Shown piece by piece: positions 49,940 to 59,978 of a stretch of DNA of 64,000 nucleotides. Positions within the stretch are counted from its first letter, which is position 1, and the number at the start of each line of letters is the position of its first letter. This DNA comes from Pseudomonadota bacterium (GTDB lineage Bacteria > Pseudomonadota > Gammaproteobacteria > Burkholderiales > Burkholderiaceae_B). The notes below the pieces were generated by a model, which did no database searches, was not told the origin of the DNA, and saw only the letters and a program-made list of their open reading frames with translations. The position numbers and the translations under genes were made by a program. The stretch is from contig JAEWEV010000033.1 of the NCBI GenBank assembly GCA_023389155.1, positions 62,001 to 126,000 on the forward strand, written 5' to 3'.

Positions 49940-52114
49940 ATGACCCTGTCCATGGTTCGCTTTTCAGCGGTCCCTCGCATTACGTATGTCGCCGTTCTGG
50001 CCCTGTTCGCGGTATCCGGCGCTCACGCTCAGACGCAGACTGAGACTCAGAATGAACAGGCCCAAACAGCACCGGTTACGCAGCTGGGTATTATCCGCGC
50101 CACCAGCGATGCCACATCGACAGAGCCCACTACCGGTTTCCAGTCCACTGTCAGTCGTGCGGCAAGCCGCGCTGATATGGAATGGAACGAAACGCCCCAT
50201 TCCGTCTCTTCATTGACACGCGATCGAATTGATGCCATCGGCGCCACAACCGGTACCGATGCCCTGCGCTATACCCCCGGCGCATTTACCGGCCTTGTTG
50301 GTGGCGCCACCCGCTATGACTATATCAGTCTGCGCGGCTTCAATGAAAACAGCACCGACAATCTGAACCTTGACGGACAGAAAGTCCTGAGTGATTCAGG
50401 CACGTATAGCTCGGTGCAAATCGACCCGTATACACTTGAACGGATCGACGTATATCGCGGCCCTACCAGTGTGCTGTACGGACGCAATTCCCCCGGCGGC
50501 CTGGTCTCCTACAGTTCCAAGCGTCCGCTGGATGAGCCTTACCATGAGATCACAGCTGGCATAGGCAACATGGGCCAGACCCATCTGGGCTTCGATATGA
50601 CGGGTCCGATTGACAAGGACGGCAACGCCGCCTATCGCATCGTGGGTATCACGCGCAATAGCAAAACCCAGTTTGATAACAATCGTGTTGAACGTTATAC
50701 CGTGGCGCCTTCACTCAAATTCAGACTGGGCGAGAACAGCCGCCTGTTGCTTCAGGGTTACTTCCAGAAAGATCCCAGCACCGGGTTTCACAGCGGCTTT
50801 CCCGCGGACGCTACCATCAATACCGATCATAATGGCCGACGCATCTCTCCGAATTTTTCGGATGATGATGAGGGCGGAAAATTCAGTCGCACACTTTCCA
50901 TGCTGGGCTATCAGTTCGAACATGACTTCACGCCCAATCTGACGTTCAAGAACTCGTTCCGCCTGACCAGCCTGAAATCGGAAATGGCGCAATTCTACGG
51001 ATACGGTTGGTACGACGAAAATTCGCTGAACCGCTATTATTCGGGGGGCTATGAAGAACTGGAGGCCTATCAGTTCGACACATCTCTCACCGGTGTATTC
51101 AACACGGGCGCCGCCACTCACGAAGTGATTGCGGGCTTCGACTACCAGGACCGCAACGTCACTGGTCAGTGGGACGCGGGCATGGCCAATCCATTGAATG
51201 CATTCGACCCGGTCTATGGAAATCCTGGCCTGTCCATCTATTACACGGAGCCCTTTGACCGCAAGCTGGAACAGTTCGGACTGTATCTGCAGGACACGGT
51301 CCGCTACCATCGCCTGACCGGCCTGTTCAGTATCCGGCATGACGTGGTAAATCTTGACAACCGCAATCCACTGCTCGGTACCAATTCCGGTTACAAGGGC
51401 AACAAGACCACGTTCCGTGCAGGTCTGAGCTATGCGCTGGCCTATGGCATTTCTCCTTACGCCAGCTATAGCGAATCGTTCAATCCTAACGGTTATACCG
51501 ACATCAACAACCAGGTTCTCCCGCCTACCGAAGCCAAGCAATATGAAGTGGGTGTGAAATACCAGCCGAGCGAACACGTGATGCTGTCGGCAGCATACTA
51601 CGACCTGAAGCAGAAAAACGTGGCGGCGCGCCAGTCTTCGGCCACCAGCTATTACGTTCCCCTGGGTGTTGTGCGCTCCCGTGGTATCGAGCTGGAAGCC
51701 AATGCCAACGTCACTGACAATCTGACCGTGACGGCCAGCTATACCATGAATAACATGAAGCTGGAAAAAGGCGATAATGCTGGCAACCGGCCATTCCAGG
51801 CGCCGAAACAGATGGCCACCATATGGGGACGCTATGGCTTCAACAATGGTCTGGCGCTGTCTGCCGGTGTTCGTTATGTAGGCAAAAGCTGGGCGGATAA
51901 CGAAAATACGGTGCAGGTTCCGGCCTATACCCTTGTTGACCTGGGTGCCGAATATGATCTGGGTCGGATGAACTCCCACCTGAAAGGCTCGTCGGTCCGC
52001 CTGAATGTGAACAATCTGACCAATAAGACGTATGTTGCGTCCTGCGCGACTACCGATTACTGCTACTATGGCGAAAAGCGCAATATCAAGGCGACCTTCA
52101 GCTATAAATGGTAA
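49940..52114 (+). CDS. TonB-dependent siderophore receptor
   Basis: 724 residues with a signal peptide (AVSGAHAQ). Plug domain motifs: ETPHSVSSLTRDRIDAIGATTG and ERIDVYRGPTSVLYGRNSPGG. The barrel follows and ends RNIKATFSYKW, an outer-membrane aromatic terminus. Pattern is that of FhuA/FpvA-type siderophore receptors; the ligand is not defined. It overlaps the FhuF-like gene by seven bases. Confidence 0.92.
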   Translation: MTLSMVRFSAVPRITYVAVLALFAVSGAHAQTQTETQNEQAQTAPVTQLGIIRATSDATSTEPTTGFQSTVSRAASRADMEWNETPHSVSSLTRDRIDAIGATTGTDALRYTPGAFTGLVGGATRYDYISLRGFNENSTDNLNLDGQKVLSDSGTYSSVQIDPYTLERIDVYRGPTSVLYGRNSPGGLVSYSSKRPLDEPYHEITAGIGNMGQTHLGFDMTGPIDKDGNAAYRIVGITRNSKTQFDNNRVERYTVAPSLKFRLGENSRLLLQGYFQKDPSTGFHSGFPADATINTDHNGRRISPNFSDDDEGGKFSRTLSMLGYQFEHDFTPNLTFKNSFRLTSLKSEMAQFYGYGWYDENSLNRYYSGGYEELEAYQFDTSLTGVFNTGAATHEVIAGFDYQDRNVTGQWDAGMANPLNAFDPVYGNPGLSIYYTEPFDRKLEQFGLYLQDTVRYHRLTGLFSIRHDVVNLDNRNPLLGTNSGYKGNKTTFRAGLSYALAYGISPYASYSESFNPNGYTDINNQVLPPTEAKQYEVGVKYQPSEHVMLSAAYYDLKQKNVAARQSSATSYYVPLGVVRSRGIELEANANVTDNLTVTASYTMNNMKLEKGDNAGNRPFQAPKQMATIWGRYGFNNGLALSAGVRYVGKSWADNENTVQVPAYTLVDLGAEYDLGRMNSHLKGSSVRLNVNNLTNKTYVASCATTDYCYYGEKRNIKATFSYKW

Positions 52115-52890
52115 TTCAGGAAGATCTCTCCATCAATGAACAGTTGCAACAGGCGCTCCGGCGCCTGTTGCCTGTTTCAACGATTCCTCTGGAGTCTGCA
52201 ACCGATCTGACTTTCGGCCGAGTACAGACACCCGCATTGCAGTTACTCTATGATGAGGTGGCGCGCCTGCATCCCGAAGCCGGGCGCCACTACTGGAATG
52301 CCCATGCCTGGCGTACCTGCATGTGGGTGCCGGTGTATTGCACGATTCTTGCCTATGAGCATCATCGCTGCATGGTCGATGCACGGGATTTGCAGGTTCA
52401 CTTTGCCGAGGGGCTGGCCAACACGGTCTATCTTCCCGCGCACGCAGTTACCCTTGATATTTCAGATGAAATAGCACCGGCCACAGCGCTTGCCGAAAGC
52501 CTGGAAAATGTACGCACGGCCCTGTGCACGATTACCCCCATCGCCGCCAAGCTCGCTGGCAGGCACACTGCCGACAGCGTTCTTTCGGCACTGCTTCTGT
52601 ACTACCACGACCTCCCCCAGTATGACACCCGACATATCCGCAAGCGCGGGGAACGCTGGCTGGATGCACTCGGGCTCCCTGCAGAAAGTGGCTATCTGGA
52701 TATTGATATGAGCAGCTACGGGCTGCCCGACAGGCTGTCGCTGAACCGTCGTGTATGTTGTCAGTACTTCCGCTGCCCCAATGCCATCCTGTGCAGCAAC
52801 TGCCCCAAGATTCCCATGGAGCAACGTCTGCCTCTTCTGGCCAGTGAATGGGCGGAACATGATCGCGCCCATGCGAACTCCAACGCGTAA
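52108..52890 (+). CDS. FhuF-like siderophore-iron reductase
   Basis: 260 residues. C-terminal CC ... C-x2-C [2Fe-2S] motif (CCQYFRCPNAILCSNCP) is the FhuF signature. No membrane helix, so a cytosolic enzyme that reduces ferric siderophore imported through the receptor. The start codon lies in the last codons of the receptor gene, so they are translationally coupled. Confidence 0.85.
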   Translation: MVIQEDLSINEQLQQALRRLLPVSTIPLESATDLTFGRVQTPALQLLYDEVARLHPEAGRHYWNAHAWRTCMWVPVYCTILAYEHHRCMVDARDLQVHFAEGLANTVYLPAHAVTLDISDEIAPATALAESLENVRTALCTITPIAAKLAGRHTADSVLSALLLYYHDLPQYDTRHIRKRGERWLDALGLPAESGYLDIDMSSYGLPDRLSLNRRVCCQYFRCPNAILCSNCPKIPMEQRLPLLASEWAEHDRAHANSNA

Positions 52891-53087
52891 ACTACCACCA
52901 CCAGATCGTTGTTTGAAGCCGTTCCCCAGACTCTGTCATTTCCCCAAACCCAGTATTTGTCAGTTCAACACACAGCCTGGTAACGCGATGGCACTACCGC
53001 AAGGTGCCTGCTGATCACTGCGACGTTCCGGCAGCCCAACTCACATGATGCGCAACGTAAGCTGACCGCTTCGCTGATACACCACCC

Positions 53088-54920
53088 TCAGGCTTCGAGC
53101 CCGTCAAGAAAAGTCAGAATGGCATCACCATAGGTATCCAGCTTATGCTGACCCACCCCATTTACTGTAGCCAGATCCCCCAGCGTGGAAGGTTCAAGCT
53201 CGGCAATTTCCGCCAGCGTATCGTCCTTGAAAATCACATAGGCCGGCACGCCATGCTCTTTGGCAATGTCGCGTCGCCATTGACGCAGGCTTTCGAAGCG
53301 GGTCTGCGCGGCCGGTGACAGGCGGCGGGTTTCCCGCTTGCCCTTGGGCATGATATTGCGCGACCGCGCAGCCGCACGGGCAGACTCTTTGCGCATCATC
53401 AGTACTTCTTCACCCTTGAGGACGGCCCGGCTTTTCTCGGTCAGCGTCAGTGTGCCATATCCGTCTCCATCCACTGTCACCACGTTCGCTGCCAGCAGCT
53501 GTCGCAGCACGCTGCGCCAGCCCTGTTCCGAGAGATCCTCTCCGATACCAAACACTGACAGCGTATCGTGGGAATGCTGGACCACCTTGTCGGTGCGCTT
53601 GCCGCGCAGGATATCAATCAGATGCCCGGCGCCATAGCGCTGGTCACGCTCACGATGCAGCCGATAAATTGCCGACAGGATTTTCTGGGCGGCCACGGTG
53701 CCATCCCAGGTTTGCGGTGGCGTAAGGCACACATCACAATTGCCGCAAGGGCCAGACTGCTGGCCGAAGTAGTCAAGCAAACGCGTGCGCCGACACTGCA
53801 CGGTTTCACAAAGCGCCAGCATGGCATCCAGCTGCGCGCCGGAGCGCCGTTTGAAGAACTCATCGCCTGTCGAATCGTCGATCATTTTGCGCTGCTGCAC
53901 CACGTCCTGCAGACCGTACGCCATCCAGGCCGTTGCGGGCAGTCCATCGCGCCCCGCACGACCGGTTTCCTGATAATAGCCCTCTACCGATTTGGGCAGA
54001 TCAATATGCGCCACAAAACGGACATCGGGCTTGTTGATACCCATGCCGAAGGCGATCGTGGCAACCATGACCACGCCATCGTCCCTAAGAAACCGCGCCT
54101 GCCGCTGCGCGCGCAATTGCGCCGGCAGACCGGCATGATAGGCCATGGCATCAACGCCTTCCCTGCATAGGAACTCCGCGGTATCTTCGGTTTTATTGCG
54201 CGATAGACAATACACGATGCCCGAATCACCGGCATGTTCCTCGCGAATAAAGCTCAGCAGCTGGCGCCGCACGTCGTTTTTTTCGACGATCACGTATCTG
54301 ATATTGGGCCGATCGAAGCCCGCAACGAAGTGCCGTGCCTGCGTTAGGCCAAGCCGCTGGGCGATCTCATCGCGTGTCTGCGGGGTCGCGGTGGCAGTAA
54401 GCGCAATGCGGGGAACATCAGGCCACTGCTCGTGAAGTCGGGACAGGCCAAGATATTCGGGCCTGAAATCGTGTCCCCACTGCGAAACGCAATGCGCCTC
54501 ATCAATCGCGAACAGCGCGATGCGTCCACGTTCCAGCAGCCGCATGCAGCGGTCAGTCAACAGCCTCTCGGGCGCCACATACAGAAAATCCAGTTCACCA
54601 CGTACGAAAGCGTTTTCTACCTCACGAATATCTTCCCACTCCTGGCTGGAATTAAGAAAGGCCGCACGCGCGCCCAGCTCACGCAGCGCATCGACCTGAT
54701 CCTGCATCAGCGCAATAAGGGGAGACACAACAATCGCCGTTCCAGGCCGGATCAGCGCAGGAACCTGATAGCAAAGCGATTTGCCGGCGCCAGTCGGCAT
54801 GAGCACCAGGGCATCGTTGCCCGCGACCAAGTGCTCAACAATGGCCTGCTGTTCGCCACGAAAAGATTCGTAACCAAAAACACGTTTGAGGACAGACAGC
54901 GGGGAGGAAGAATCAGACAC
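53088..54920 (-). CDS. recQ: ATP-dependent DNA helicase RecQ
   Basis: 610 residues. Walker A (PTGAGKSLCYQVPAL), DEAH box (DEAHCVSQWGHDFRPEYL), motif VI (YYQETGRAGRDGLPA), the RecQ zinc site (CRRTRLLDYFGQQSGPCGNCDVC), and an HRDC domain at the C-terminus (ELEPSTLGDLATVNGVG). Complete architecture. Confidence 0.96.
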   Translation of the reverse strand: MSDSSSPLSVLKRVFGYESFRGEQQAIVEHLVAGNDALVLMPTGAGKSLCYQVPALIRPGTAIVVSPLIALMQDQVDALRELGARAAFLNSSQEWEDIREVENAFVRGELDFLYVAPERLLTDRCMRLLERGRIALFAIDEAHCVSQWGHDFRPEYLGLSRLHEQWPDVPRIALTATATPQTRDEIAQRLGLTQARHFVAGFDRPNIRYVIVEKNDVRRQLLSFIREEHAGDSGIVYCLSRNKTEDTAEFLCREGVDAMAYHAGLPAQLRAQRQARFLRDDGVVMVATIAFGMGINKPDVRFVAHIDLPKSVEGYYQETGRAGRDGLPATAWMAYGLQDVVQQRKMIDDSTGDEFFKRRSGAQLDAMLALCETVQCRRTRLLDYFGQQSGPCGNCDVCLTPPQTWDGTVAAQKILSAIYRLHRERDQRYGAGHLIDILRGKRTDKVVQHSHDTLSVFGIGEDLSEQGWRSVLRQLLAANVVTVDGDGYGTLTLTEKSRAVLKGEEVLMMRKESARAAARSRNIMPKGKRETRRLSPAAQTRFESLRQWRRDIAKEHGVPAYVIFKDDTLAEIAELEPSTLGDLATVNGVGQHKLDTYGDAILTFLDGLEA

Positions 54921-55047
54921 TAGAAATCAGACACAAAAATAAAGCCGGTAATTAACTGACAAGGTTTACGCCGTAACAAGCAAACATACGCTCTCCGGCA
55001 AAGGGATAAAACCATTATAATCGCTATACTGTTACGGAGAGTCCGAT

Positions 55048-55485
55048 ATGAAAATCACACATGTGCTGGCAAGTGTTACAGGCTGTCTTCTTGCCGTTTC
55101 CGCGCAATCTGCGCTGGCAAAAATTCCGGTATACGTGTTTGGCAACACACCAAACGACCCGATTGGGACCTATATTACCGCGCAGGTCCGGAACCAGATT
55201 GCCAGTTCGCCCACGCTCACACTGGTGAATGATATGAACCAGGCAGTGGCCCGGGTCAATCTGCAGGGCGCCGATCCAACACGCGAGGGCCGGTTCACTG
55301 CTATTGCAGAAAATATTGATATCGTTAACGCTGCAGCGCCCGTCAATCCGTGGCTCAACATCCAGCAGCATATCCGTATCTGCCTGTCGGAATCCAGCGC
55401 CAACTGCGCCTCAACAATCGTCAATGACCTGACTTCGGTCGCTCAGCAGTATGGGCCTGCCCTCCAGCAAAAACTGGGCAGATAA
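55048..55485 (+). CDS. Small periplasmic protein of unknown function
   Basis: 145 residues with a signal peptide cleaved around SALAK. The mature part contains one Cys pair (RICLSESSANCASTIV) that could form a disulphide. GGAGAGTCCG precedes the ATG. No family recognised. Stands alone between recQ and thiO. Confidence 0.65.
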   Translation: MKITHVLASVTGCLLAVSAQSALAKIPVYVFGNTPNDPIGTYITAQVRNQIASSPTLTLVNDMNQAVARVNLQGADPTREGRFTAIAENIDIVNAAAPVNPWLNIQQHIRICLSESSANCASTIVNDLTSVAQQYGPALQQKLGR

Positions 55486-55665
55486 TTGCTGTAAACGCCG
55501 GCTGACCGCCCCTGGCGGTTACCGGGACGCCCTGAGGCTCGACATACGATACCAAGCAATTGCGTCGTCTTGTACATCTGCTTGCCTCAGGCAGCGGGCG
55601 CAGCGATATACTACTGTGTTAATCCGCAAAACTTCGGGCCTGTCGGTCCGACAACGTATCACAAC

Positions 55666-56739
55666 ATGAATATTGGCATTGCCGGCGCCGGGCTGCTGGG
55701 GCGCATTCTCGCATTCGTTCTTTCCCGTCAGGGACATCAGGTTACCGTTTTTGACGCTGCCGCGTCGGCCCAGGCGCGCGCCGCCGCCGGATGGACAGCA
55801 GCAGGAATGCTCAGCCCCATCGCCGAACTGGAAAGTGGCGATGCCGATGTATTCGAACTGGGCGTCCGGTCAATCACACTGTGGTCAGAACTGGTTCCAC
55901 AACTGAGCCAGCCTGTAGAATTTCATATTCGGGGTAGCCTGCTCGTAGCCCACAGGGGCGACGAAGGCGCAGCCGCGAGACTGGTTTCCCTTCTGGACGC
56001 CAAGGCGCCGGAACACGCACGACCCCAAACGCTTACCCGCGAACAGCTGCAGACACTGGAGCCCTCCATCCAGGGTCCCGGCCATGCCTGGATGCTGGAG
56101 GGCGAAGGCCAGATTCATACCGTCCAGGCCATGCAGGCACTGGCCGAATCTGCAGACGGCACTGTCTGGCATTGGGGAACCCCTGTTATTTCCCTGAAAC
56201 CGGGACAATTGCAAACGGCAGAAGGTGTTCACCACTTTGACTGGGTCTTCGACGTCCGCGGCACGGGCGCTCGCGAGCGCCCTCATGCAAACAGCCATCA
56301 ACTCAACTGTCGCAATGTCCGCGGGGTACGTGGAGAAATCTTCTGGCTACAGGTCAGCGGCCTGTCGCTGAGCCGTCCCGTACGTCTGCTGCACCCCCGC
56401 TACCGCGTGTATATCGTGCCACGTGCGCCTGATACCGTCGTTGTGGGAGCAAGCGAAATCGAGAGTGAAGATCGCTCTCCTGTCTCCGTGCGCAGCACCG
56501 TGGAATTGCTGACGGCAGCACATAGTGTACTGCCCGAACTGGCGGAAGCGCGCATCATCCATACCGAAGTCAACCTGCGTCCCGCGCTGCTGGACAATCT
56601 GCCGCGCATCGAGAATGAAACGGGTCTCACGCGCATTAACGGATTGTTCCGACATGGCTGGCTGATTGCGCCCGCCATCGTGGAAAAGGCCCTACAATCA
56701 GTATTTGAACCTGATTTCAATCTGATTCAAACGGCATGA
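55666..56739 (+). CDS. thiO: Glycine oxidase ThiO (FAD-dependent)
   Basis: 357 residues from MNIGIAGAGLLGR; an upstream open frame is not supported. FAD motif GIAGAGLLGRILAFVLSRQGHQV, then AAAGWTAAGMLSPIAELESGD, and late GLTRINGLFRHGWLIAPAI. Makes dehydroglycine for the thiazole ring. First of thiO-thiS-thiG, overlapping thiS by four bases. Confidence 0.9.
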   Translation: MNIGIAGAGLLGRILAFVLSRQGHQVTVFDAAASAQARAAAGWTAAGMLSPIAELESGDADVFELGVRSITLWSELVPQLSQPVEFHIRGSLLVAHRGDEGAAARLVSLLDAKAPEHARPQTLTREQLQTLEPSIQGPGHAWMLEGEGQIHTVQAMQALAESADGTVWHWGTPVISLKPGQLQTAEGVHHFDWVFDVRGTGARERPHANSHQLNCRNVRGVRGEIFWLQVSGLSLSRPVRLLHPRYRVYIVPRAPDTVVVGASEIESEDRSPVSVRSTVELLTAAHSVLPELAEARIIHTEVNLRPALLDNLPRIENETGLTRINGLFRHGWLIAPAIVEKALQSVFEPDFNLIQTA

Positions 56740-56963
56740 GCACAATTCACATTACCGTCAACGGCAACGATCACAGCGTCCCTGAAGGCTGCACCCTGGC
56801 AGCGCTGGTTACGCAATTGCAAATTGAGGCAGGCCAGCCGCAAGACCCCGCGGCGGTTGCCACGGCAGTCAATGAGGTTTTCGTCCCGCGGCTGAAGCGC
56901 GAGGCCACGCCCTTGTCCGAAGGCGATCAGGTATTCACTTTCAGCCCCATTACTGGCGGATAA
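56736..56963 (+). CDS. thiS: Sulfur-carrier protein ThiS
   Basis: 75 residues, ubiquitin fold: STIHITVNGNDHSVPEGCTL, ending in the required Gly-Gly (SPITGG). Its thiocarboxylated C-terminus donates sulfur to ThiG. Overlaps thiO by four bases and lies 19 bp before thiG. Confidence 0.94.
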   Translation: MSTIHITVNGNDHSVPEGCTLAALVTQLQIEAGQPQDPAAVATAVNEVFVPRLKREATPLSEGDQVFTFSPITGG

Positions 56964-56982
56964 CGCCGACAGCATCACAATC

Positions 56983-57783
56983 ATGAAACCATTTGCCATT
57001 GCCGACACCCTGCTGGAAAGCCGATTCTTTCTGGGCACTGCCGGTTACCCGTCCCCTAAAGTGTTGCAGGATGCCATTACCGCTTCCGGCGCCGCCGTCA
57101 TTACGGTAGGCCTGAAGCGGCAGCTCACTCCCTCTGCTTCCGGTGGTGCCGGCGCGCCGCTGGATAACTCGTTTTTCCAGATGCTCAAGGATTCCGGCCT
57201 TCATTTACTGCCCAATACCGCGGGCTGCAAGACCGGTAGAGAGGCTATCACTCTTGCCCAGATGGCAAGGGAAGTCTTTGGCACGCACTGGATCAAACTG
57301 GAAGTGATTGGCGATGACTACACACTGCAGCCAGACCCGATAGAACTGATCCGTGCGAGTGAAGCGCTGGTGAAAGAGGGGTTTGAAGTCTTTCCATATT
57401 GCACGGATGATCTTGTCACCTGCCGACGCCTGCTTGATGCCGGCTGCCGGCTGCTAATGCCCTGGGGAGCACCCATCGGATCCGGACAGGGCCTGACCAA
57501 TCCCCACGCCTTGCGCACCCTGCGTGCCCGCCTGCCCGATGTACCCCTGATCGTGGATGCGGGTATCGGCTCACCCATGGACGCCGTACAGGCCATGCAG
57601 ATGGGTTACGACGCCGTGCTGCTCAATTCGGCCGTATCCCAGGCCCACGACCCGGTGAAAATGGCAGGTGCGTTCAAACTGGCTATAGAGGCCGGGCGCA
57701 TGGGTTTCGAAGCCGGCATCATGGAGCGGCAGGATATGGCTATCCCCTCAACACAAGTGACCGGCAGACCGTTTCTGCTGTAG
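56983..57783 (+). CDS. thiG: Thiazole synthase ThiG
   Basis: 266 residues, TIM barrel. Schiff-base Lys in THWIKLEVIGD, phosphate-binding GIGSPMDAVQAM and AVSQAHDPVKMA. Makes the thiazole phosphate from DXP, dehydroglycine and ThiS-COSH. thiE and thiC are not in this window. Confidence 0.95.
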   Translation: MKPFAIADTLLESRFFLGTAGYPSPKVLQDAITASGAAVITVGLKRQLTPSASGGAGAPLDNSFFQMLKDSGLHLLPNTAGCKTGREAITLAQMAREVFGTHWIKLEVIGDDYTLQPDPIELIRASEALVKEGFEVFPYCTDDLVTCRRLLDAGCRLLMPWGAPIGSGQGLTNPHALRTLRARLPDVPLIVDAGIGSPMDAVQAMQMGYDAVLLNSAVSQAHDPVKMAGAFKLAIEAGRMGFEAGIMERQDMAIPSTQVTGRPFLL

Positions 57784-57897
57784 TTCTGCTTCTTGCTCTG
57801 CTACCGTTCTGCTGTCTTTCTGATCGTGGTGGCTTCGCTTTTTTGATAAAAATAACAGACTTGAGTGTCCCTATTGAGCCTGGCGACCTGCTAGACG

Positions 57898-58227
57898 CTA
57901 TAACGCGAGTAACGAGATGCCGTAGGCGGCCATTCCAGCCAGTACGGCATAACCAGGGTTGCGGGTAAGCTTCACGCATACGCCTGCCGCAAGCAGGCCG
58001 CAGAGGTAAGTCAGAACCGGTTCCGGCCCGGCGGCATGCTGCAGATCGGAATACACCACAACAACGGTCATGGCGACCAGAAGCGCCGGACCCAGGATCA
58101 CGAACCGGCCACTGGCCAATCGGCCAAAGACACTCGATTTGCGCATCAGTAGAAAGGGTAAGGCGCGGCTTAACCATGTCACCAGAGCCATCACGGCGAT
58201 CGCCAGCCAGAATTCAATCTGTGCCAT
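57898..58227 (-). CDS. azlD: AzlD family protein, second pair
   Basis: 109 residues from MAQIEFWLAIA after GGAG. Three helices: AIAVMALVTWLSRALPFLLM, GPALLVAMTVVVVYSDL and YAVLAGMAAYGISLLAL. Overlaps the azlC of the same pair by 14 bases. Diverged from the pair at 34.4-35.5 kb. Confidence 0.82.
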   Translation of the reverse strand: MAQIEFWLAIAVMALVTWLSRALPFLLMRKSSVFGRLASGRFVILGPALLVAMTVVVVYSDLQHAAGPEPVLTYLCGLLAAGVCVKLTRNPGYAVLAGMAAYGISLLAL

Positions 58228-58969
58228 GCTGGTCTCCACCGGTGAACGCGCTCGACGAGCCCGTCGCTTTCTCTTCAACCACCCTATTCTCATCCCGTGG
58301 CACATAACAAAGCCACGCACTCACCGTCCCGGCCAGTATGGCTGCGGTCGCGCCGACATAGATCAGGCAGACCAGTGTTACGACAGAAGAGACAAGCAGA
58401 GCCAGCAGCATGGGGCGTTTCACACTGAGCAGTGCCAGTGAGAAAAATAGCGCCACCAGGGCAAAGCGCAAGGTCTGGTCCACTTGAGGAAACTGCGCAG
58501 TCAGACTGGAACCGGCTATCAGCCCGATAGCCGTGCCACCGATCCAGGACAGCCAGGCGGTCAGACCGAGCCCCATATACCAGGCGAAGCGCGCGTCAGG
58601 AGACTGCTTTCCCATGGCGTGGAAGGCCGTGGCAAACACTTCGTCGGTCAGAAGAAACGCCGCTCCCAGGCGACGATGCAGCGCTTCAGGCAGCCATTTC
58701 CCAATAAGCGGTCCATACAGCAGATGGCGTGCGTTCAGCAGCGATACCATGGCAACAATGCCGGTGACAGGCGTGCCAAGCTTGATCGCGGCAAGAATGA
58801 AAAACTGGGAAGCGCCGGCATAGACAAACACGGAGATTAGCAATGTTTCCCAGAACGACAGGCCTACCCCTCTGGCGGCAATGCCGTAAGCCATGGCCAC
58901 CGGAACATAGCCGAGCAGCACCGGAACCCCTGCGCGTACACCATGCAACCCGTGACCTGATACCGACAT
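58214..58969 (-). CDS. azlC: AzlC family permease, second pair
   Basis: 251 residues, seven or eight helices. AzlC hallmarks: GVRAGVPVLLGYVPVAMAYGI, LLISVFVYAGASQFFILAAI and VAMVSLLNARHLLYGPLIG. A separate exporter from the earlier pair; substrate may differ. Confidence 0.86.
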   Translation of the reverse strand: MSVSGHGLHGVRAGVPVLLGYVPVAMAYGIAARGVGLSFWETLLISVFVYAGASQFFILAAIKLGTPVTGIVAMVSLLNARHLLYGPLIGKWLPEALHRRLGAAFLLTDEVFATAFHAMGKQSPDARFAWYMGLGLTAWLSWIGGTAIGLIAGSSLTAQFPQVDQTLRFALVALFFSLALLSVKRPMLLALLVSSVVTLVCLIYVGATAAILAGTVSAWLCYVPRDENRVVEEKATGSSSAFTGGDQHGTD

Positions 58970-59162
58970 ACTGATGACATCTCCTATGACAAGGAGGGTA
59001 TTACATCATAACCACCCGGCATAATCCAGTCGGTACGCGGTACGCAGAAATCGGCAGGAATGCGGGCCTGGCCTGAACACCACTGCCGCTATCGGCAGAA
59101 TCCGGATAGTCGCCTCGCCCCGGCGGCACTGGCCGTCTCTCCGGGGCGACATGAACCGGCGA

Positions 59163-59978
59163 CTATTCCCAGACAACCAGCAGCTTGCCGTCCTTGATCG
59201 GATGGGGCATGGTCTGGCTGTATATGCCGTAAGTGGCAAACAGATTCTCGCGCGTCAGCACGCGCGTCGGCACATCGCAGGTGACGAGCTCTCCGTCAGC
59301 CAGAAGCGCGATGCGATCGCAATATTGTGCCGCCAGGTTAATGTCATGAACAATGACCAGCACGCCGACCTGATCCCGGTGCGCCAAACCAGACACAATG
59401 CGGAAGAATTCGTGCTGGTGCTTGGGGTCCAGCGCCGAGGTAGGCTCATCCATCAGAAGATAACGCGTTTGTGCCTCGTGGCGTCGCCCCAGCAACTGGA
59501 CCAGTACGCGGGCGAACTGCACGCGCTGTTTTTCCCCGCCTGACAGCGTCACCCAGGAACGTCCCAGCAATTGCTCCACGCCTGCGGTTTCCGCGGCATG
59601 CTGCAACAGGGTCCGGGCTTCGTCCGGAGCCATTTCAGGAAAAGGATACAACCCCATCTGGATGATCTCATCAACACCCAGGTCAAAGGTCAACCCGCTG
59701 CCTTGCGGCAACACCGCACGCTGACGGGCCTGTTCACGAGCCGACTGCGATGAGACCTCGTGTCCATTGATGTAAATGACACCCGTATCGTGTGTCCCGG
59801 TTTCCTGGCTCTCCTGGGCAAGAATGGACAGCAACGTGGACTTGCCGGCGCCATTGGCGCCCAGCAACGCAAGCACTTCGCCTCGCCTGATGTCGATTGA
59901 AATATCGCGCAGAACCTGTCTCTGTCCACGTGTTGCGCAAAGACCTTCACCGCGCATGCATTGTTCAGCAGCGCTCAT
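59163..59978 (-). CDS. hmuV: Haem ABC transporter ATP-binding protein HmuV
   Basis: 271 residues from the ATG overlapping the hmuU stop by four bases. Walker A LGANGAGKSTLLS, signature LSGGEKQRVQFARVL, Walker B YLLMDEPTSALDP. The extra Gln and His loops fit FecE/HmuV. Powers haem uptake through HmuU. Last gene of the operon; a GC-rich hairpin (59,115-59,149) without a T-tract follows. Confidence 0.94.
   Translation of the reverse strand: MSAAEQCMRGEGLCATRGQRQVLRDISIDIRRGEVLALLGANGAGKSTLLSILAQESQETGTHDTGVIYINGHEVSSQSAREQARQRAVLPQGSGLTFDLGVDEIIQMGLYPFPEMAPDEARTLLQHAAETAGVEQLLGRSWVTLSGGEKQRVQFARVLVQLLGRRHEAQTRYLLMDEPTSALDPKHQHEFFRIVSGLAHRDQVGVLVIVHDINLAAQYCDRIALLADGELVTCDVPTRVLTRENLFATYGIYSQTMPHPIKDGKLLVVWE

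Noticed and set aside
55486..55665. TPP riboswitch upstream of thiO
   Set aside because: A GCCCTGAGG segment recalls the thi-box, but the conserved downstream GAACCTGA and closing helices are absent.
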